A stretch of 63,384 bases of DNA from assembly GCF_030532915.1 (NCBI RefSeq), contig NZ_JAUNKD010000007.1, positions 37,219 through 100,602 on the forward strand, given 5' to 3'. Below are positions 18,312 through 26,611 of the stretch, piece by piece. Numbering within the stretch: the stretch's first letter is position 1; each line of letters opens with the position of its first letter. The translations under genes and the position numbers were made by a program. The notes beneath the pieces are model-generated. The model was given only the letters and a program-made list of their open reading frames with translations. It ran no database searches and was not told the DNA's origin. This DNA is from Capnocytophaga sp. Its GTDB lineage: Bacteria; Bacteroidota; Bacteroidia; Flavobacteriales; Flavobacteriaceae.

Positions 18312-18626
18312 TTAGTTTGATTCTCTGTAATAAACCTTATCTTCCAACCATTCTTTAATGGCGATAGCTTGTGGCTTAGGAAGTTTTTCGTAAAATTTAG
18401 AAACTTCAATTTGTTCCTTATTTTCAAAAATTTCCTCCAAATTATCGTTGTTGGTGGCAAACTCATCCAATTTTTCGATGAGTTCCTTTTTTATTTCAGA
18501 ATTGATTTGAACGGCACGTTTTGCAATGATTGAGATTGCCTCGTAAATATTTTCGGTAGGCGCTTCAATGGCACTTCGGTTGTAGGTAACCGTAGTTGTA
18601 GGTGCATCAATCTTTTTAAAATCCAT
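18312..18626 (-). CDS. rpoZ: DNA-directed RNA polymerase omega subunit (RpoZ/Rpb6-like)
   Basis: Small 104-residue protein that, in Bacteroidetes, occupies the omega position of RNA polymerase. The key stretch TENIYEAISIIAKRAVQIN at about 28-46 corresponds to the conserved omega helix that contacts beta-prime. The C-terminal half (about 55-104) is acidic and specific to the phylum. Its place between bamD (24 bases upstream) and coaBC (122 bases downstream) is a conserved flavobacterial order, which supports the call beyond the weak sequence conservation of omega. Confidence 0.88.
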   Translation of the reverse strand: MDFKKIDAPTTTVTYNRSAIEAPTENIYEAISIIAKRAVQINSEIKKELIEKLDEFATNNDNLEEIFENKEQIEVSKFYEKLPKPQAIAIKEWLEDKVYYRESN

Positions 18627-18650
18627 AGTTTGTAATTTTTATAATAAGAG

Positions 18651-19451
18651 TTACGAATAATTTTTTAATGATGTTTCAATTTTCCCAAGCATTCTGTCGG
18701 CGTCTTTTTTATAGCGCGTTTCAGGGAACGACTTCATTAGGGTTTGATAGGCTTCTTTAGCAATGTCCAGTCGTTCTTTCTTTTTGTGTTCCACGCTGTT
18801 TGCTGCCCATTCGTAAGCGGAATGCAACCGAATGTAAAGGGCCTCCTCTCTGAAAACACTTCCGGGATTGTTAGCTAAAAAATTGTCTAATGACTTGATA
18901 GCCGCCTGATAATCACGGATTAAATCATATTGTTTGGCTATTTCAAATTCTTTTTTTTGTAAACGAGTAACCAAATCCAAAGTCATTTCATTGGCTTCTG
19001 CGGCGTATTCAGAGCGTGAATGGCGGTCTAAGAAAAGTTGTAACTTTTCAAGTGCACTGTTTGTAAAAGTCTGGTCTACACTGTATTTGGGTGCTTCGGT
19101 GTAAAGCGATTTTGCCTCTAAAAAAGCGGCTTCGGCAACCTTTTCACTTCGTGGATACAATTTTTGAAAACGCTCAAACTGATACGCAGCCAAGTTGTAT
19201 TGCTTAGATTTGTAATATGAATCACCGAACATATACAGCACGCGTTCGCCTTGCGGTTTTCCGGCATAGGCAGGTGAAAATTGCTCAAACAACCGGATTG
19301 CTTTTTTGTATTTTCCGTCTTTATAGAGTTGTTCAGCCATTGTGTATTTGGCTGAACTATCGGGTGATTTCAACACCTTTTGATACTCTCCGCAAGAGCT
19401 TACCAATCCGGCTCCTACCAAACTTATAATGATGTGTTTTTTTATTTGCAT
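18651..19451 (-). CDS. bamD: Outer membrane protein assembly factor BamD (lipoprotein)
   Basis: Lipoprotein of the BAM complex that inserts beta-barrels into the outer membrane. The 266 residues open with a lipoprotein signal peptide ending in LVSSC (lipid-modified cysteine at about residue 20). TPR-like helical pairs follow: AEQLYKDGKYKKAIRLFEQF near 40, YYKSKQYNLAAYQFERFQKLYP near 78, then further repeats to the C-terminus. The start codon is only four bases after the G of a perfect promoter box (see 19456-19485), so the message may be leaderless. It leads the operon bamD-rpoZ-coaBC-lptG. Confidence 0.95.
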   Translation of the reverse strand: MQIKKHIIISLVGAGLVSSCGEYQKVLKSPDSSAKYTMAEQLYKDGKYKKAIRLFEQFSPAYAGKPQGERVLYMFGDSYYKSKQYNLAAYQFERFQKLYPRSEKVAEAAFLEAKSLYTEAPKYSVDQTFTNSALEKLQLFLDRHSRSEYAAEANEMTLDLVTRLQKKEFEIAKQYDLIRDYQAAIKSLDNFLANNPGSVFREEALYIRLHSAYEWAANSVEHKKKERLDIAKEAYQTLMKSFPETRYKKDADRMLGKIETSLKNYS

Positions 19452-19455
19452 TGGG

Positions 19456-19485
19456 CAAAAGTAAACAGTTTTTATGATATATCAA
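19456..19485 (-). promoter_or_regulatory. Promoter of the bamD operon, abutting the start codon
   Basis: On the minus strand TTG (19483-19485), exactly 19 bases, then TACTTTTG (19456-19463), followed by CCCA and the bamD ATG. This is a perfect fit to TTG-N19-TAnnTTTG. The distance leaves almost no room for a 5' leader or ribosome binding site. Confidence 0.75.
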
Positions 19486-19487
19486 AA

Positions 19488-20234
19488 TTATGTAAGCATT
19501 CCGCCATCAACGTTAAGCACCTGACCTGTTATGTAAGCCGACATATCAGAGGCTAAAAACACGCAGGCGTTTGCCACGTCTTCGGGTTTTCCGCCGCGTT
19601 TTAGCGGAATATTATCGCGCCAGCCTTGCACTACTTTTTCGTCAAGCACGGCGGTCATTTCGGTTTCGATAAAGCCCGGTGCAATGGCATTACAACGAAT
19701 GTTTCGCGAACCCAATTCAAGCGCGATTGATTTGGTAAAACCAATGCTTCCGGCTTTTGATGCGGCGTAGTTTGATTGTCCCGCATTTCCCTTTACACCA
19801 ACAACGCTGCTGATGTTAATGATGGAACCTTTTCGCTGTTTTAGCATTGTGCGTTGCACGGCTTTGGTCATATTAAAAACGGATTTCAAATTCACTTCAA
19901 TCACTTTGTCAAAATCTTCTTCCGAAATACGCATTAGCAGATTATCTTTGGTAATTCCGGCGTTATTAACCAGAATGTCAATATTTTCAAATTCTGATAC
20001 AACCGTATCAATAAATTTTTGAGCTTCGTTAAAATCGGCAGCATTACTTTGATATCCTTTGGCTTTTATACCCTTGGCTTTCAGTTCATCTTCAAGTTTT
20101 TGTGCCGCCTCAACCGATGAGTTGTACGTAAAGGCGATATTGGCTCCGTGTGAGGCAAAAACTTCGGCAATTCCTCGCCCGATACCCCTGCTTGCTCCCG
20201 TAATAACGGCTGTTTTTCCTTCTAATAGTTTCAT
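19488..20234 (-). CDS. fabG: 3-oxoacyl-[acyl-carrier-protein] reductase
   Basis: NADPH-dependent reduction of 3-oxoacyl-ACP in fatty-acid elongation, cytoplasmic. The 248-residue short-chain dehydrogenase begins with a Rossmann motif TGASRGIGRGIA at about 11-22, has NNAG near 90, and the catalytic Ser-Tyr-Lys set in NISSVVGVKGNAGQSNYAASKAG near 140-160. The C-terminal GFIETEMT and ITGQVLNVDGGM are typical of FabG rather than other SDRs. The SUI1-family gene ends 34 bases upstream on the same strand and probably shares its transcript. Confidence 0.94.
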   Translation of the reverse strand: MKLLEGKTAVITGASRGIGRGIAEVFASHGANIAFTYNSSVEAAQKLEDELKAKGIKAKGYQSNAADFNEAQKFIDTVVSEFENIDILVNNAGITKDNLLMRISEEDFDKVIEVNLKSVFNMTKAVQRTMLKQRKGSIINISSVVGVKGNAGQSNYAASKAGSIGFTKSIALELGSRNIRCNAIAPGFIETEMTAVLDEKVVQGWRDNIPLKRGGKPEDVANACVFLASDMSAYITGQVLNVDGGMLT

Positions 20235-20268
20235 AATTTAAAAAGTTTATAAGTAATTATTATTTAAT

Positions 20269-20589
20269 TTATCCTCCTACACGTTTCACCTTAAAACCCT
20301 TACTTTTGAGAAAATCCATAATTTTTTCGCGATAATCTCCCTGAATGATGATGGTGTCGTTTTTGAATGATCCGCCAACGCCTAAAAGTGTTTTGATTTC
20401 TTTGGTTAATGTTTTAAAATCGTGGTCTGCCCCTGTGTATCCTTCAATGACAGTTACGGGTTTGCCTTTGCGTTTTTCGTATTTGCATAACAGCGGGTCA
20501 TCTTGCAACCACACATTTGAGGGTTCTTGCTTGGCAATCGGCTCTTCAATATGGTCAGGAAACAAATTTTTGAGTTGTTCACGCAACAT
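20269..20589 (-). CDS. SUI1/eIF1-family translation factor (YciH-like)
   Basis: A 106-residue protein whose second half has the SUI1 fold: KPVTVIEGYTG near 42, KTLTKEIKTLLGVGGSFKNDTIIIQGDYREKIMDFL in pieces across 58-95, and the C-terminal SKGFKVKRVGG. Bacterial members (YciH) resemble eukaryotic initiation factor 1 and may influence start-site fidelity, but their role in bacteria is not settled. A TACATTTG box on the minus strand (20615-20622) lies about 25 bases before the start and may drive this gene together with fabG. Confidence 0.9.
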   Translation of the reverse strand: MLREQLKNLFPDHIEEPIAKQEPSNVWLQDDPLLCKYEKRKGKPVTVIEGYTGADHDFKTLTKEIKTLLGVGGSFKNDTIIIQGDYREKIMDFLKSKGFKVKRVGG

Positions 20590-20714
20590 TTTGTCAGTGT
20601 GTAATAAAATCGGGCAAATGTACGAATAAAAAAATTAATTTCTGGGAATATTCAGATTAAATTTAAATTCTTTGCTAATTTTGCACCCGTTAAATTTTAA
20701 TGATTACAGAAAAA

Positions 20715-21722
20715 ATGAAAAAATTATTTTTTGTCTTTTTTATGCTATCGCTACTAAGTTGTAGTTCGCAGAAAGCTGACTTACAGCAAGATGATAAAAT
20801 ATTGTCGTTGTTTTTGAATGAAATTTCACAGCCTCGGCTTCGTGAAACTTTGCAAGTAATCGCTGCCGATTCAATGCAGGGACGTGACACAGGGAGTGAA
20901 GGCATCAAAAAAGCAGCCAATTACATCGTTTCACGCTATGAGAAAGAAGGGATTAGCCGCCCGCCCAAGGCTTCGGGCTGGTTTCAAAGCATTCCAAAAT
21001 CGTTTTGGGGCAATCGTTTTGGTGATTCCGACAACATTTGGGCTTTTGTGGAAGGAAGTGAAAAACCCGATGAAATTATCGTTGTTTCAGCGCATTATGA
21101 CCATATCGGAAGCAGTTTTGGTCAGATTTTTAACGGCGCCGATGATAACGGTTCCGGAACCGTAGCCGTGATGGAATTGGCACGTGTTTTTACCCAAGCC
21201 AAACTAAAAGGATTTTCATCCAAGCGTTCCATACTGTTTTTATTGGTGACCGCCGAAGAGAAAGGGCTTTACGGTTCGGATTATTATTCCCAAAATCCGT
21301 TGTACCCTTTGAAAAATACGGTTGCCAATATCAATATTGATATGATTGGGCGGGTAGACGATTTACATACCGATAATAATTATATTTATGTGATTGGAGC
21401 AGATCGACTAAGTTCTGAGCTTCACGCTATTAACGAAACGATGAATCGAAAGTATGTCGGCTTGCATTTAGATTATAAATATGACGACCGAAATGACCCT
21501 TGGCAGATTTATTATCGTTCTGACCACTACAATTTTGCAAAACACGGCATTCCGTCCGTATTTTTCTTCAACGGCATTCACGATGACTATCATCAGCCTA
21601 CTGATACGTATGAAAAGATAGATTTTGAGGCACTTACCAAACGAACCAAGCTCATTTTTGCCCTTACGTGGGAGCTGGCAAACCGCTCCGAGCGCATCAA
21701 AGTTGATAGAGACGGAAAATAA
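20715..21722 (+). CDS. M28 family metallopeptidase, lipoprotein
   Basis: Zinc aminopeptidase-type protein of about 335 residues. The ATG at 20715 is preferred to one five codons upstream because it directly begins a lipoprotein signal, MKKLFFVFFMLSLLSCSS, with the acylated cysteine at about residue 16. The M28 metal ligands are visible in order: VSAHYDHIG near 125, GADDNGSGT near 140, AEEKGLYGS near 178, DMIGR near 205 and HQPTDT near 298. It should sit in the periplasm or on the outer membrane and trim peptides. A TAATTTTG box at 20676-20683 lies upstream. A PA-type insert domain is not obvious. Confidence 0.92.
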   Translation: MKKLFFVFFMLSLLSCSSQKADLQQDDKILSLFLNEISQPRLRETLQVIAADSMQGRDTGSEGIKKAANYIVSRYEKEGISRPPKASGWFQSIPKSFWGNRFGDSDNIWAFVEGSEKPDEIIVVSAHYDHIGSSFGQIFNGADDNGSGTVAVMELARVFTQAKLKGFSSKRSILFLLVTAEEKGLYGSDYYSQNPLYPLKNTVANINIDMIGRVDDLHTDNNYIYVIGADRLSSELHAINETMNRKYVGLHLDYKYDDRNDPWQIYYRSDHYNFAKHGIPSVFFFNGIHDDYHQPTDTYEKIDFEALTKRTKLIFALTWELANRSERIKVDRDGK

Positions 21723-21724
21723 AA

Positions 21725-21755
21725 TTGTGAAATCACATTTAATTTGCTACTTTTG
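21725..21755 (+). promoter_or_regulatory. Promoter of the small TPR membrane protein gene
   Basis: TTG (21725-21727), 20 bases, TACTTTTG (21748-21755), 20 bases before the ATG at 21776. Good match to the Bacteroidetes consensus; it begins directly after the stop of the M28 gene, so the two genes are separately initiated. Confidence 0.65.
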
Positions 21756-21775
21756 CACGCCTAAAAAACAGAAAA

Positions 21776-22300
21776 ATGAAATATTTACAGAATAAATACG
21801 TAAAAATAGGTATAGCCGCATTGATTGTCGTGTGGGCAGTTTATCAGTTTGTGGAAGGAAATATCGGTAACGGCATTGCGTTGTTGCTCTTGTCGTTAAT
21901 TCCCGTTTTTTTGTATTTCCGCAATGAATTTATTTTGCTGGCGTTTTTCAGATTGCGAAAACAAGACTTTGCCGGAACACAAAAATGGTTGAGCAAAATT
22001 GTGGAACCCGAAACGGCTTTAATCAAAAAACAACAGGGATATTACAATTATTTACACGGAATTATTTACTCGCAAATTAACTTGACGCAAGCCGAAAAAT
22101 TCTTCCGTAAGGCGCTGGATTTGGGACTTACGATGGATTATGACGTTGCGATGGCAAAACTGAGTTTGGCGGGAATTATGATGCAAAAACGCCGAAAACG
22201 AGAAGCTCAAGAATTGCTTGCCGAAGCCAAAAAATTAGACAAGCAAAATATGATGACCGAGCAAATCAAAATGATGCAGCAACAATTGAAAAAGATTTAA
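21776..22300 (+). CDS. Membrane protein with TPR-like helices (DUF2892-like N-terminus)
   Basis: A 174-residue protein of unknown function. Two membrane helices occupy about 11-27 (IGIAALIVVWAVYQFV) and 31-50 (GNGIALLLLSLIPVFLYF). The remainder is a soluble, helical cytoplasmic part: YLHGIIYSQINLTQAEKFFRKALDLGL near 85-111 and AMAKLSLAGIMMQKRRKREAQELLAEAKKLD near 117-147 look like two TPR units, and the tail is Gln/Met-rich. The pattern suggests a protein-protein adaptor at the inner membrane. It has its own promoter and ends at a strong terminator shared with lrgB. Confidence 0.75.
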   Translation: MKYLQNKYVKIGIAALIVVWAVYQFVEGNIGNGIALLLLSLIPVFLYFRNEFILLAFFRLRKQDFAGTQKWLSKIVEPETALIKKQQGYYNYLHGIIYSQINLTQAEKFFRKALDLGLTMDYDVAMAKLSLAGIMMQKRRKREAQELLAEAKKLDKQNMMTEQIKMMQQQLKKI

Positions 22301-22317
22301 GTATAGTTTTTTTAATC

Positions 22318-22357
22318 AAAAAGAGCAGTTTACACACGTTTGTAAATTGCTCTTTTT
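22318..22357. terminator. Bidirectional terminator
   Basis: Arms AGAGCAGTTTACA (22322-22334) and TGTAAATTGCTCT (22341-22353) pair with a single G-T wobble around a six-base loop, with A and T runs outside. It serves the rightward small membrane protein gene and the leftward lrgB gene, whose stop codon overlaps its edge. Confidence 0.85.
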
Positions 22358-23058
22358 TACAACCAAACACTGAGCCATTTCATAATCGCGGGGGCTAAAA
22401 CAGCTGTGAAAATTCCGTTGAAAATCATTCCTAAACTGGCATAAGCGGCGTGTTTTTCACTGAGCCGAAACGCTGCCATAACACCCAGTCCGTGAGCCGC
22501 CGTTCCCATTGCGATGCCTTTGCCCATCGGGCTTTTCACGCTGCATATTTCCAAAATTTTAAATCCGAAAAGGCTGCCTAAAATTCCTGTGGCAAGTACC
22601 GAAGTAACCGTAATGGCGGGTATGCCGCCAAGGGTTTGTGATATTTCAATGGCGATGGGCGTTGTTACCGATTTGGGTGTGAGTGAAGTAACCACCTCTT
22701 TGCCTGCTCCCAACCATTTAGCGGTAAAACAAACCGAAAAAATCCCCACTAAACTGCCAATAAACTGACATACAATAAGCGGAATTAATTGTTTTTTGAT
22801 TTTTGAAAGTTGCAAATATAACGGCACACCCAGTGCAACAATTGAGGGTTTCAGCCAAAACTCAATAAAAACGCCCGCTTGTACATATTTTTCGTATGAA
22901 ATACTGAAAACCAACAGATAACCAATCAAAACCGCTGTGGTTATCAAAACCGGACTCAATAGGGGCGATTTGTATTTTTTCTGTAAAAATAAGGCTCCGT
23001 AATATATAAGGAAGGTCAAAGTCAAAAGCAATAGCGGATTTTCTGAAAATGAATTCAT
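22357..23058 (-). CDS. lrgB: LrgB family membrane protein
   Basis: A 233-residue integral membrane protein with about eight hydrophobic segments. Stretches typical of LrgB/CidB are KPSIVALGVPLYLQL near 69, SLTPKSVTTPIAIEISQTLGGIPAIT near 123-150 (in two pieces) and GTAAHGLGVMAAFRL near 183. With LrgA it forms a holin/antiholin-like pair implicated in control of murein hydrolases, and in plants and some bacteria in glycolate or pyruvate movement. The gene starts two bases after the lrgA stop, so the two are translated as a unit. Confidence 0.93.
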   Translation of the reverse strand: MNSFSENPLLLLTLTFLIYYGALFLQKKYKSPLLSPVLITTAVLIGYLLVFSISYEKYVQAGVFIEFWLKPSIVALGVPLYLQLSKIKKQLIPLIVCQFIGSLVGIFSVCFTAKWLGAGKEVVTSLTPKSVTTPIAIEISQTLGGIPAITVTSVLATGILGSLFGFKILEICSVKSPMGKGIAMGTAAHGLGVMAAFRLSEKHAAYASLGMIFNGIFTAVLAPAIMKWLSVWL

Positions 23059-23060
23059 CT

Positions 23061-23405
23061 TTACTTTATTTTTTTGCGTAAAAATTGATAAACGTGTCCG
23101 GTAACTACCATAACAGCTATCGTACTGACAACTATGGCGGTACTAATCGACCAAAAGTTGCTTGAAATCACATCGAAATAAACCAAAACGGCAACACTCG
23201 GCGGGACAAAAAACAGCCCTAAGTTTGCAATCAAAAGGTCTGAAATCGCTTTTACCCACTGCAATTTTACCCACCCCAAATGCAAAAACAGGGTCAGAAA
23301 AAACATTCCTATAATACTTGAAGGAAAACGGATTTGCGTCAGGTAAACAACCAATTCACCCAAAGCCAAACACCCGAAAATAATGGCACAATACCGAACT
23401 AACAT
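23061..23405 (-). CDS. lrgA: CidA/LrgA family holin-like protein
   Basis: About 114 residues with four membrane helices. The family sequence IIFGCLALGELVVYLTQIRFPSSIIGMFFL (residues about 8-38, in pieces) and the VPPSVAVLVYFD segment near 70 are typical. The ATG at 23405 is chosen because the in-frame TTG nine codons upstream lies inside the promoter -7 box TATTTTTG (minus strand, 23430-23437). LrgA-type proteins oligomerise in the inner membrane and work with LrgB, encoded directly downstream. Confidence 0.9.
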   Translation of the reverse strand: MLVRYCAIIFGCLALGELVVYLTQIRFPSSIIGMFFLTLFLHLGWVKLQWVKAISDLLIANLGLFFVPPSVAVLVYFDVISSNFWSISTAIVVSTIAVMVVTGHVYQFLRKKIK

Positions 23406-23429
23406 AACTACGAAATAGAAAAATCGTTG

Positions 23430-23437
23430 CAAAAATA
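23430..23437 (-). promoter_or_regulatory. Promoter -7 box of lrgAB
   Basis: TATTTTTG on the minus strand, 25 bases before the lrgA ATG at 23405. It fits TAnnTTTG and fixes the start codon choice; no clear TTG is seen at the usual spacing. Confidence 0.5.
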
Positions 23438-23587
23438 CTTTCTTTTTTGCAAAAACGAGTTATTTTACAAGAAAATTTTAAATTATGAAAATAATTAAAA
23501 AATAGTGTATTTATTTGGTTTTTAGTTTTTTATGTCTTTAAGCGATTTCTTGCACGAAAAAAAATATGTGAAAAAAAACATAAAATT

Positions 23588-23619
23588 TTGTGAGGCTATC
23601 AAACTTTTGTATATATTTG
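23588..23619 (+). promoter_or_regulatory. Promoter of the coiled-coil membrane protein gene
   Basis: TTG (23588-23590), 21 bases, TATATTTG (23612-23619). The ATG at 23646 is 26 bases downstream and is preceded by an A/G-rich stretch (AAAAAAGGAAAAAGC) that could act as a ribosome binding site, unusual in this window. Confidence 0.65.
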
Positions 23620-23645
23620 CCCTGTGAACAAAAAAGGAAAAAGCT

Positions 23646-24599
23646 ATGATGAATTCAGACAACTTAAAAGAGACTCAACAGGAAGAATTTTCATTTGAAA
23701 ATGAGTACAACAATGAGCCTAAAAAAGGGGGGGGAGTAGTATCCAAGATTTTAATTGGAATTTTGGCTATCACGACCGGTTTTGTGGGATACCACGCTTA
23801 TTCGCTTCGTACAGAAAAAGAAAAAAACGAGGCTGAGCTTAACCTACAAAAAGAGCAAATCATCAATGAGCTTGGAGCTTTAAAAACCAGTTATGATAAA
23901 GCTGTTGAAGAAAATAAAGCTACAAGCCAAGAGTTGGTTGAAGCTCGCAATAAGGTGAGTCTATACATAGACTCTCTTAAAACGATGAAAGTTTCCATCG
24001 CCTCATTGAACAAGTATCGCAATCAGGTGTTTGCCCTAACCAAAGAGCGTGAGCGTTTGTTGGCAATCAATGATTCGTTGCGCCGTTCAAATGCTGTGAT
24101 TACGCAACAACGCGACAGCGTTACCGGAGCGTTGCAAAATGCTACCGTTTATGCCGATTCATTGGTGCAACAAAACACGAAGCTTAAAAAAGTGGTTGAA
24201 AGTGGTGAGGCGTTGAGCATCAGTAAGTTAGTTACCGAAGCTGTGAAAGAGCGTTCAAGCGGAAAGTTAATTGAAACTAGCCGTTCAAGAGCTGCTGACA
24301 AAATTCGTGTTTGTTTTACCGTAACCGCTAACAGGATTGCTAAATCCGGAACACGTTACTTCTACGTGCAATTGATTGACCCAAGCGGAATTACATTAGG
24401 GCAAAATGAAACTACCTCAATGGAAGATACAACCATCAATTACAGTACCGCTGCACGGTTTATCTATGAAAACAAAAACATTGATGTGTGTGATTTTGTA
24501 GCAAAGTCAGGTGACAGATTTGAAAAAGGAACTTACAAAGTGGTTGTTTTTGATGACAAACTCCGTAATGTGGGTGAAACAGAATTTGTTCTTAAATAA
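23646..24599 (+). CDS. Single-span membrane protein with periplasmic coiled coil, unknown function
   Basis: A 317-residue protein I cannot place in a named family. The first 30 residues are acidic and cytoplasmic; a membrane helix lies at about 33-50 (VSKILIGILAITTGFVGY). Residues about 55-185 form a long coiled coil rich in Glu, Lys, Leu and Asn, and the last 110 residues are a beta-rich globular domain (RVCFTVTANRIAKSG, RYFYVQLIDPSG, FEKGTYKVVVFDD). The layout, an anchored coiled coil carrying a terminal beta domain, suggests an envelope spacer or sensor. Relatives are sometimes labelled as chromosome-partitioning proteins because of the coiled coil, without support. It has its own promoter and a strong terminator, so it is monocistronic. 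Confidence 0.75.
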   Translation: MMNSDNLKETQQEEFSFENEYNNEPKKGGGVVSKILIGILAITTGFVGYHAYSLRTEKEKNEAELNLQKEQIINELGALKTSYDKAVEENKATSQELVEARNKVSLYIDSLKTMKVSIASLNKYRNQVFALTKERERLLAINDSLRRSNAVITQQRDSVTGALQNATVYADSLVQQNTKLKKVVESGEALSISKLVTEAVKERSSGKLIETSRSRAADKIRVCFTVTANRIAKSGTRYFYVQLIDPSGITLGQNETTSMEDTTINYSTAARFIYENKNIDVCDFVAKSGDRFEKGTYKVVVFDDKLRNVGETEFVLK

Positions 24600-24628
24600 G
24601 GAATGTTTAAAAAATTATTAATTAATAC

Positions 24629-24664
24629 AAAATCCGGAGTTATCTTTTGATAACTCCGGATTTT
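24629..24664. terminator. Strong bidirectional terminator
   Basis: Perfect 16-base arms AAAATCCGGAGTTATC (24629-24644) and GATAACTCCGGATTTT (24649-24664) around a TTTT loop, followed by more T. It separates the converging coiled-coil protein gene and the DUF294 gene. Confidence 0.92.
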
Positions 24665-24671
24665 TTTATGA

Positions 24672-26594
24672 TTAAACATACGTTAAACTTACTTTAAAAC
24701 GCTGCCGTACCAAATCTTGCACCTGTGAAATGGATTTGAAACAACGTTTTAATTTGGTTTTTTCTTCCTTGCTTAAACTATTGATATCCAAATATCTTCC
24801 GTTGTTATCGTGTTTTAATCCGCTTTTAATTCTGAATTTTAACAGTGCTTTGGCGGCATAGGCGGCATCTAAATAAAGTTCTTTATTGGCAGGTTCGGCT
24901 TCGGCTAACTTTTCAAATCGTTCGGCGGTGTTGGTAACGTTTTTGATTTTAAACAAAAGTGTAAGCAAACGGGCTATATCACTAATGGTTGTCAAAGCTC
25001 GGGCTTTTAAATCAAATTGGTCTTTGTATTTTCCGTCGTGTTCTACAATAAAATTTCTGAAAAATCCAAGAGGAGAAGGATTTTCAAGCGCACTTTTTGC
25101 CAATAAAGCCATAAAACGCTCATTATTTTGAGTAAAATCAACTACTTTTTCACTCAGTTTTTGCACCAGTGTAGGTTCGCCGAAAGAAAATGCCATATCA
25201 TAAAAAATCGAAAACATCAAAAGGTCGGCATCGTTGGCATTAGATATCCACTTATGAAACTGGGATTCCCATTTTTCCAAACTCAAACACCAATTTGGGT
25301 TTCGAGCCATCATATCAGCCGGACAGTAATCGTACCCGATTTTGTTGAGCATCGTGTTGATTTTATCGGCTAATTGCAGAAAATATTCTTGTGTTTTTTC
25401 ATAATTTTCTTCCGTAACATTCTCAAAAACAATAGCGTTGTCTTGATCAGTGAGTAAAAATTGTTCTTTTCGGGCATAGCTTCCCAAACCTACCCACGCA
25501 AAACGAACGGGTGGGGGAGCAGGCATTCGTTTGATACATATTTCAATGACTTTTACGGTAATGGCTTCAAAAAGCTGATGAAACAAATCGGTTATCAAGC
25601 CTAACGGAATGTTTTGTAACACATAGCCTTTCAGTAAGTTAAGTGATTGCTTGCGAATCCGTTTTAGGTGTTTTGACTTTTTTGAGCGCTTTACGGCTTT
25701 CATCAGTTCAGGGATACTGTTGCCTTTAACGGTTTCAATGTCGTGCTGAGTCATAATGCCGCATACAGCGGTTTGAGGACTTCCGTCTTCGGTGATTATC
25801 AAATGATTAATGTTATTTTTAATCATTTCAAACTGGGCTTGGGCGATGGTCATTCGTTTTGGATAGGTTTTGACGGGGGTGCTCATCACTTGTGCCACTT
25901 TCATATCCAATGAAAAGAAACCCGTTGCGATTTGTTTTCGTAAATCCTTGTCGGTAACGATGCCGAGCGGTTTTTTATCGGAATCGGTTACCACAATGCT
26001 GCTCACACGCTTTTCCGTCATTAAAGAAGTAGCTTGTTGAATGTTTTCTTCTGGTTTGATTTTGACTACTTTACGAACATAAACAGCCGGTTGTAGTTCA
26101 AAAAAATCTTTTTGAAGCATATTGCGGTCAAAATTCTGATACAAAAACTTGGTATAATCAACCGAATAGGGATTACGTGTTTTTGAGGCAAAAATTTCGA
26201 TTAGATACAGCCCTATTTTGGTATCTTTTTCAATAATGGGGCGAAATTCATTGGCGGGAATCCCGTAAACGATTGATTCTTCTTGTGTAACAGCCGTCAT
26301 CATATAAGGCGTGTTGGTAATAATCGGTCGCACGCCAAACACATCGCCTTCATCACAAATATCCACCATTTCCGAGTTGTCATTCACCGTTTGCCGAATT
26401 TCAATAGCGCCTTCTTTTACGATGTATAAATAATCGTGTGCTTGGTCGTGTTCTTTGAATAAAATTTCTCCCTTTTGTAAATAAATAACCACTACTTCCT
26501 TTGATAAATTGAGCAAATCATTCTCATCAATAGCATCAAAAGGAGGATATTTTTTTAAAAAATCGTGAACCCTACGGGCTATGGTATTTTTCAT
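24672..26594 (-). CDS. Cyclic nucleotide-binding / CBS / DUF294 putative nucleotidyltransferase
   Basis: A 640-residue signalling protein with three parts: an N-terminal cyclic-nucleotide-binding-like domain at about 10-125 (QKGEILFKEHDQAHDYLYIVKEGAIEI, in pieces), two CBS domains at about 160-285 (VSSIVVTDSDKKPLGIVTDKDLR), and a DUF294 nucleotidyltransferase-like domain with GLGSYARKEQFLLTDQDNAI near 370-390, followed by the DUF294 C-terminal helical domain. The G-S...R.E....TD.D pattern resembles the active site of GlnD-type uridylyltransferases, so it may modify a partner protein in response to a nucleotide. It lies 17 bases after the dicarboxylate symporter gene, so the transporter or its substrate may be the regulated target. 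Function is not established. Confidence 0.88.
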   Translation of the reverse strand: MKNTIARRVHDFLKKYPPFDAIDENDLLNLSKEVVVIYLQKGEILFKEHDQAHDYLYIVKEGAIEIRQTVNDNSEMVDICDEGDVFGVRPIITNTPYMMTAVTQEESIVYGIPANEFRPIIEKDTKIGLYLIEIFASKTRNPYSVDYTKFLYQNFDRNMLQKDFFELQPAVYVRKVVKIKPEENIQQATSLMTEKRVSSIVVTDSDKKPLGIVTDKDLRKQIATGFFSLDMKVAQVMSTPVKTYPKRMTIAQAQFEMIKNNINHLIITEDGSPQTAVCGIMTQHDIETVKGNSIPELMKAVKRSKKSKHLKRIRKQSLNLLKGYVLQNIPLGLITDLFHQLFEAITVKVIEICIKRMPAPPPVRFAWVGLGSYARKEQFLLTDQDNAIVFENVTEENYEKTQEYFLQLADKINTMLNKIGYDYCPADMMARNPNWCLSLEKWESQFHKWISNANDADLLMFSIFYDMAFSFGEPTLVQKLSEKVVDFTQNNERFMALLAKSALENPSPLGFFRNFIVEHDGKYKDQFDLKARALTTISDIARLLTLLFKIKNVTNTAERFEKLAEAEPANKELYLDAAYAAKALLKFRIKSGLKHDNNGRYLDINSLSKEEKTKLKRCFKSISQVQDLVRQRFKVSLTYV

Positions 26595-26611
26595 ATATAT
26601 ATGATTTACAG

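Noticed and set aside
23406-23432. TTG start of lrgA nine codons upstream.
   Set aside because: It lies inside the TATTTTTG promoter box, so it would not be in the transcript.
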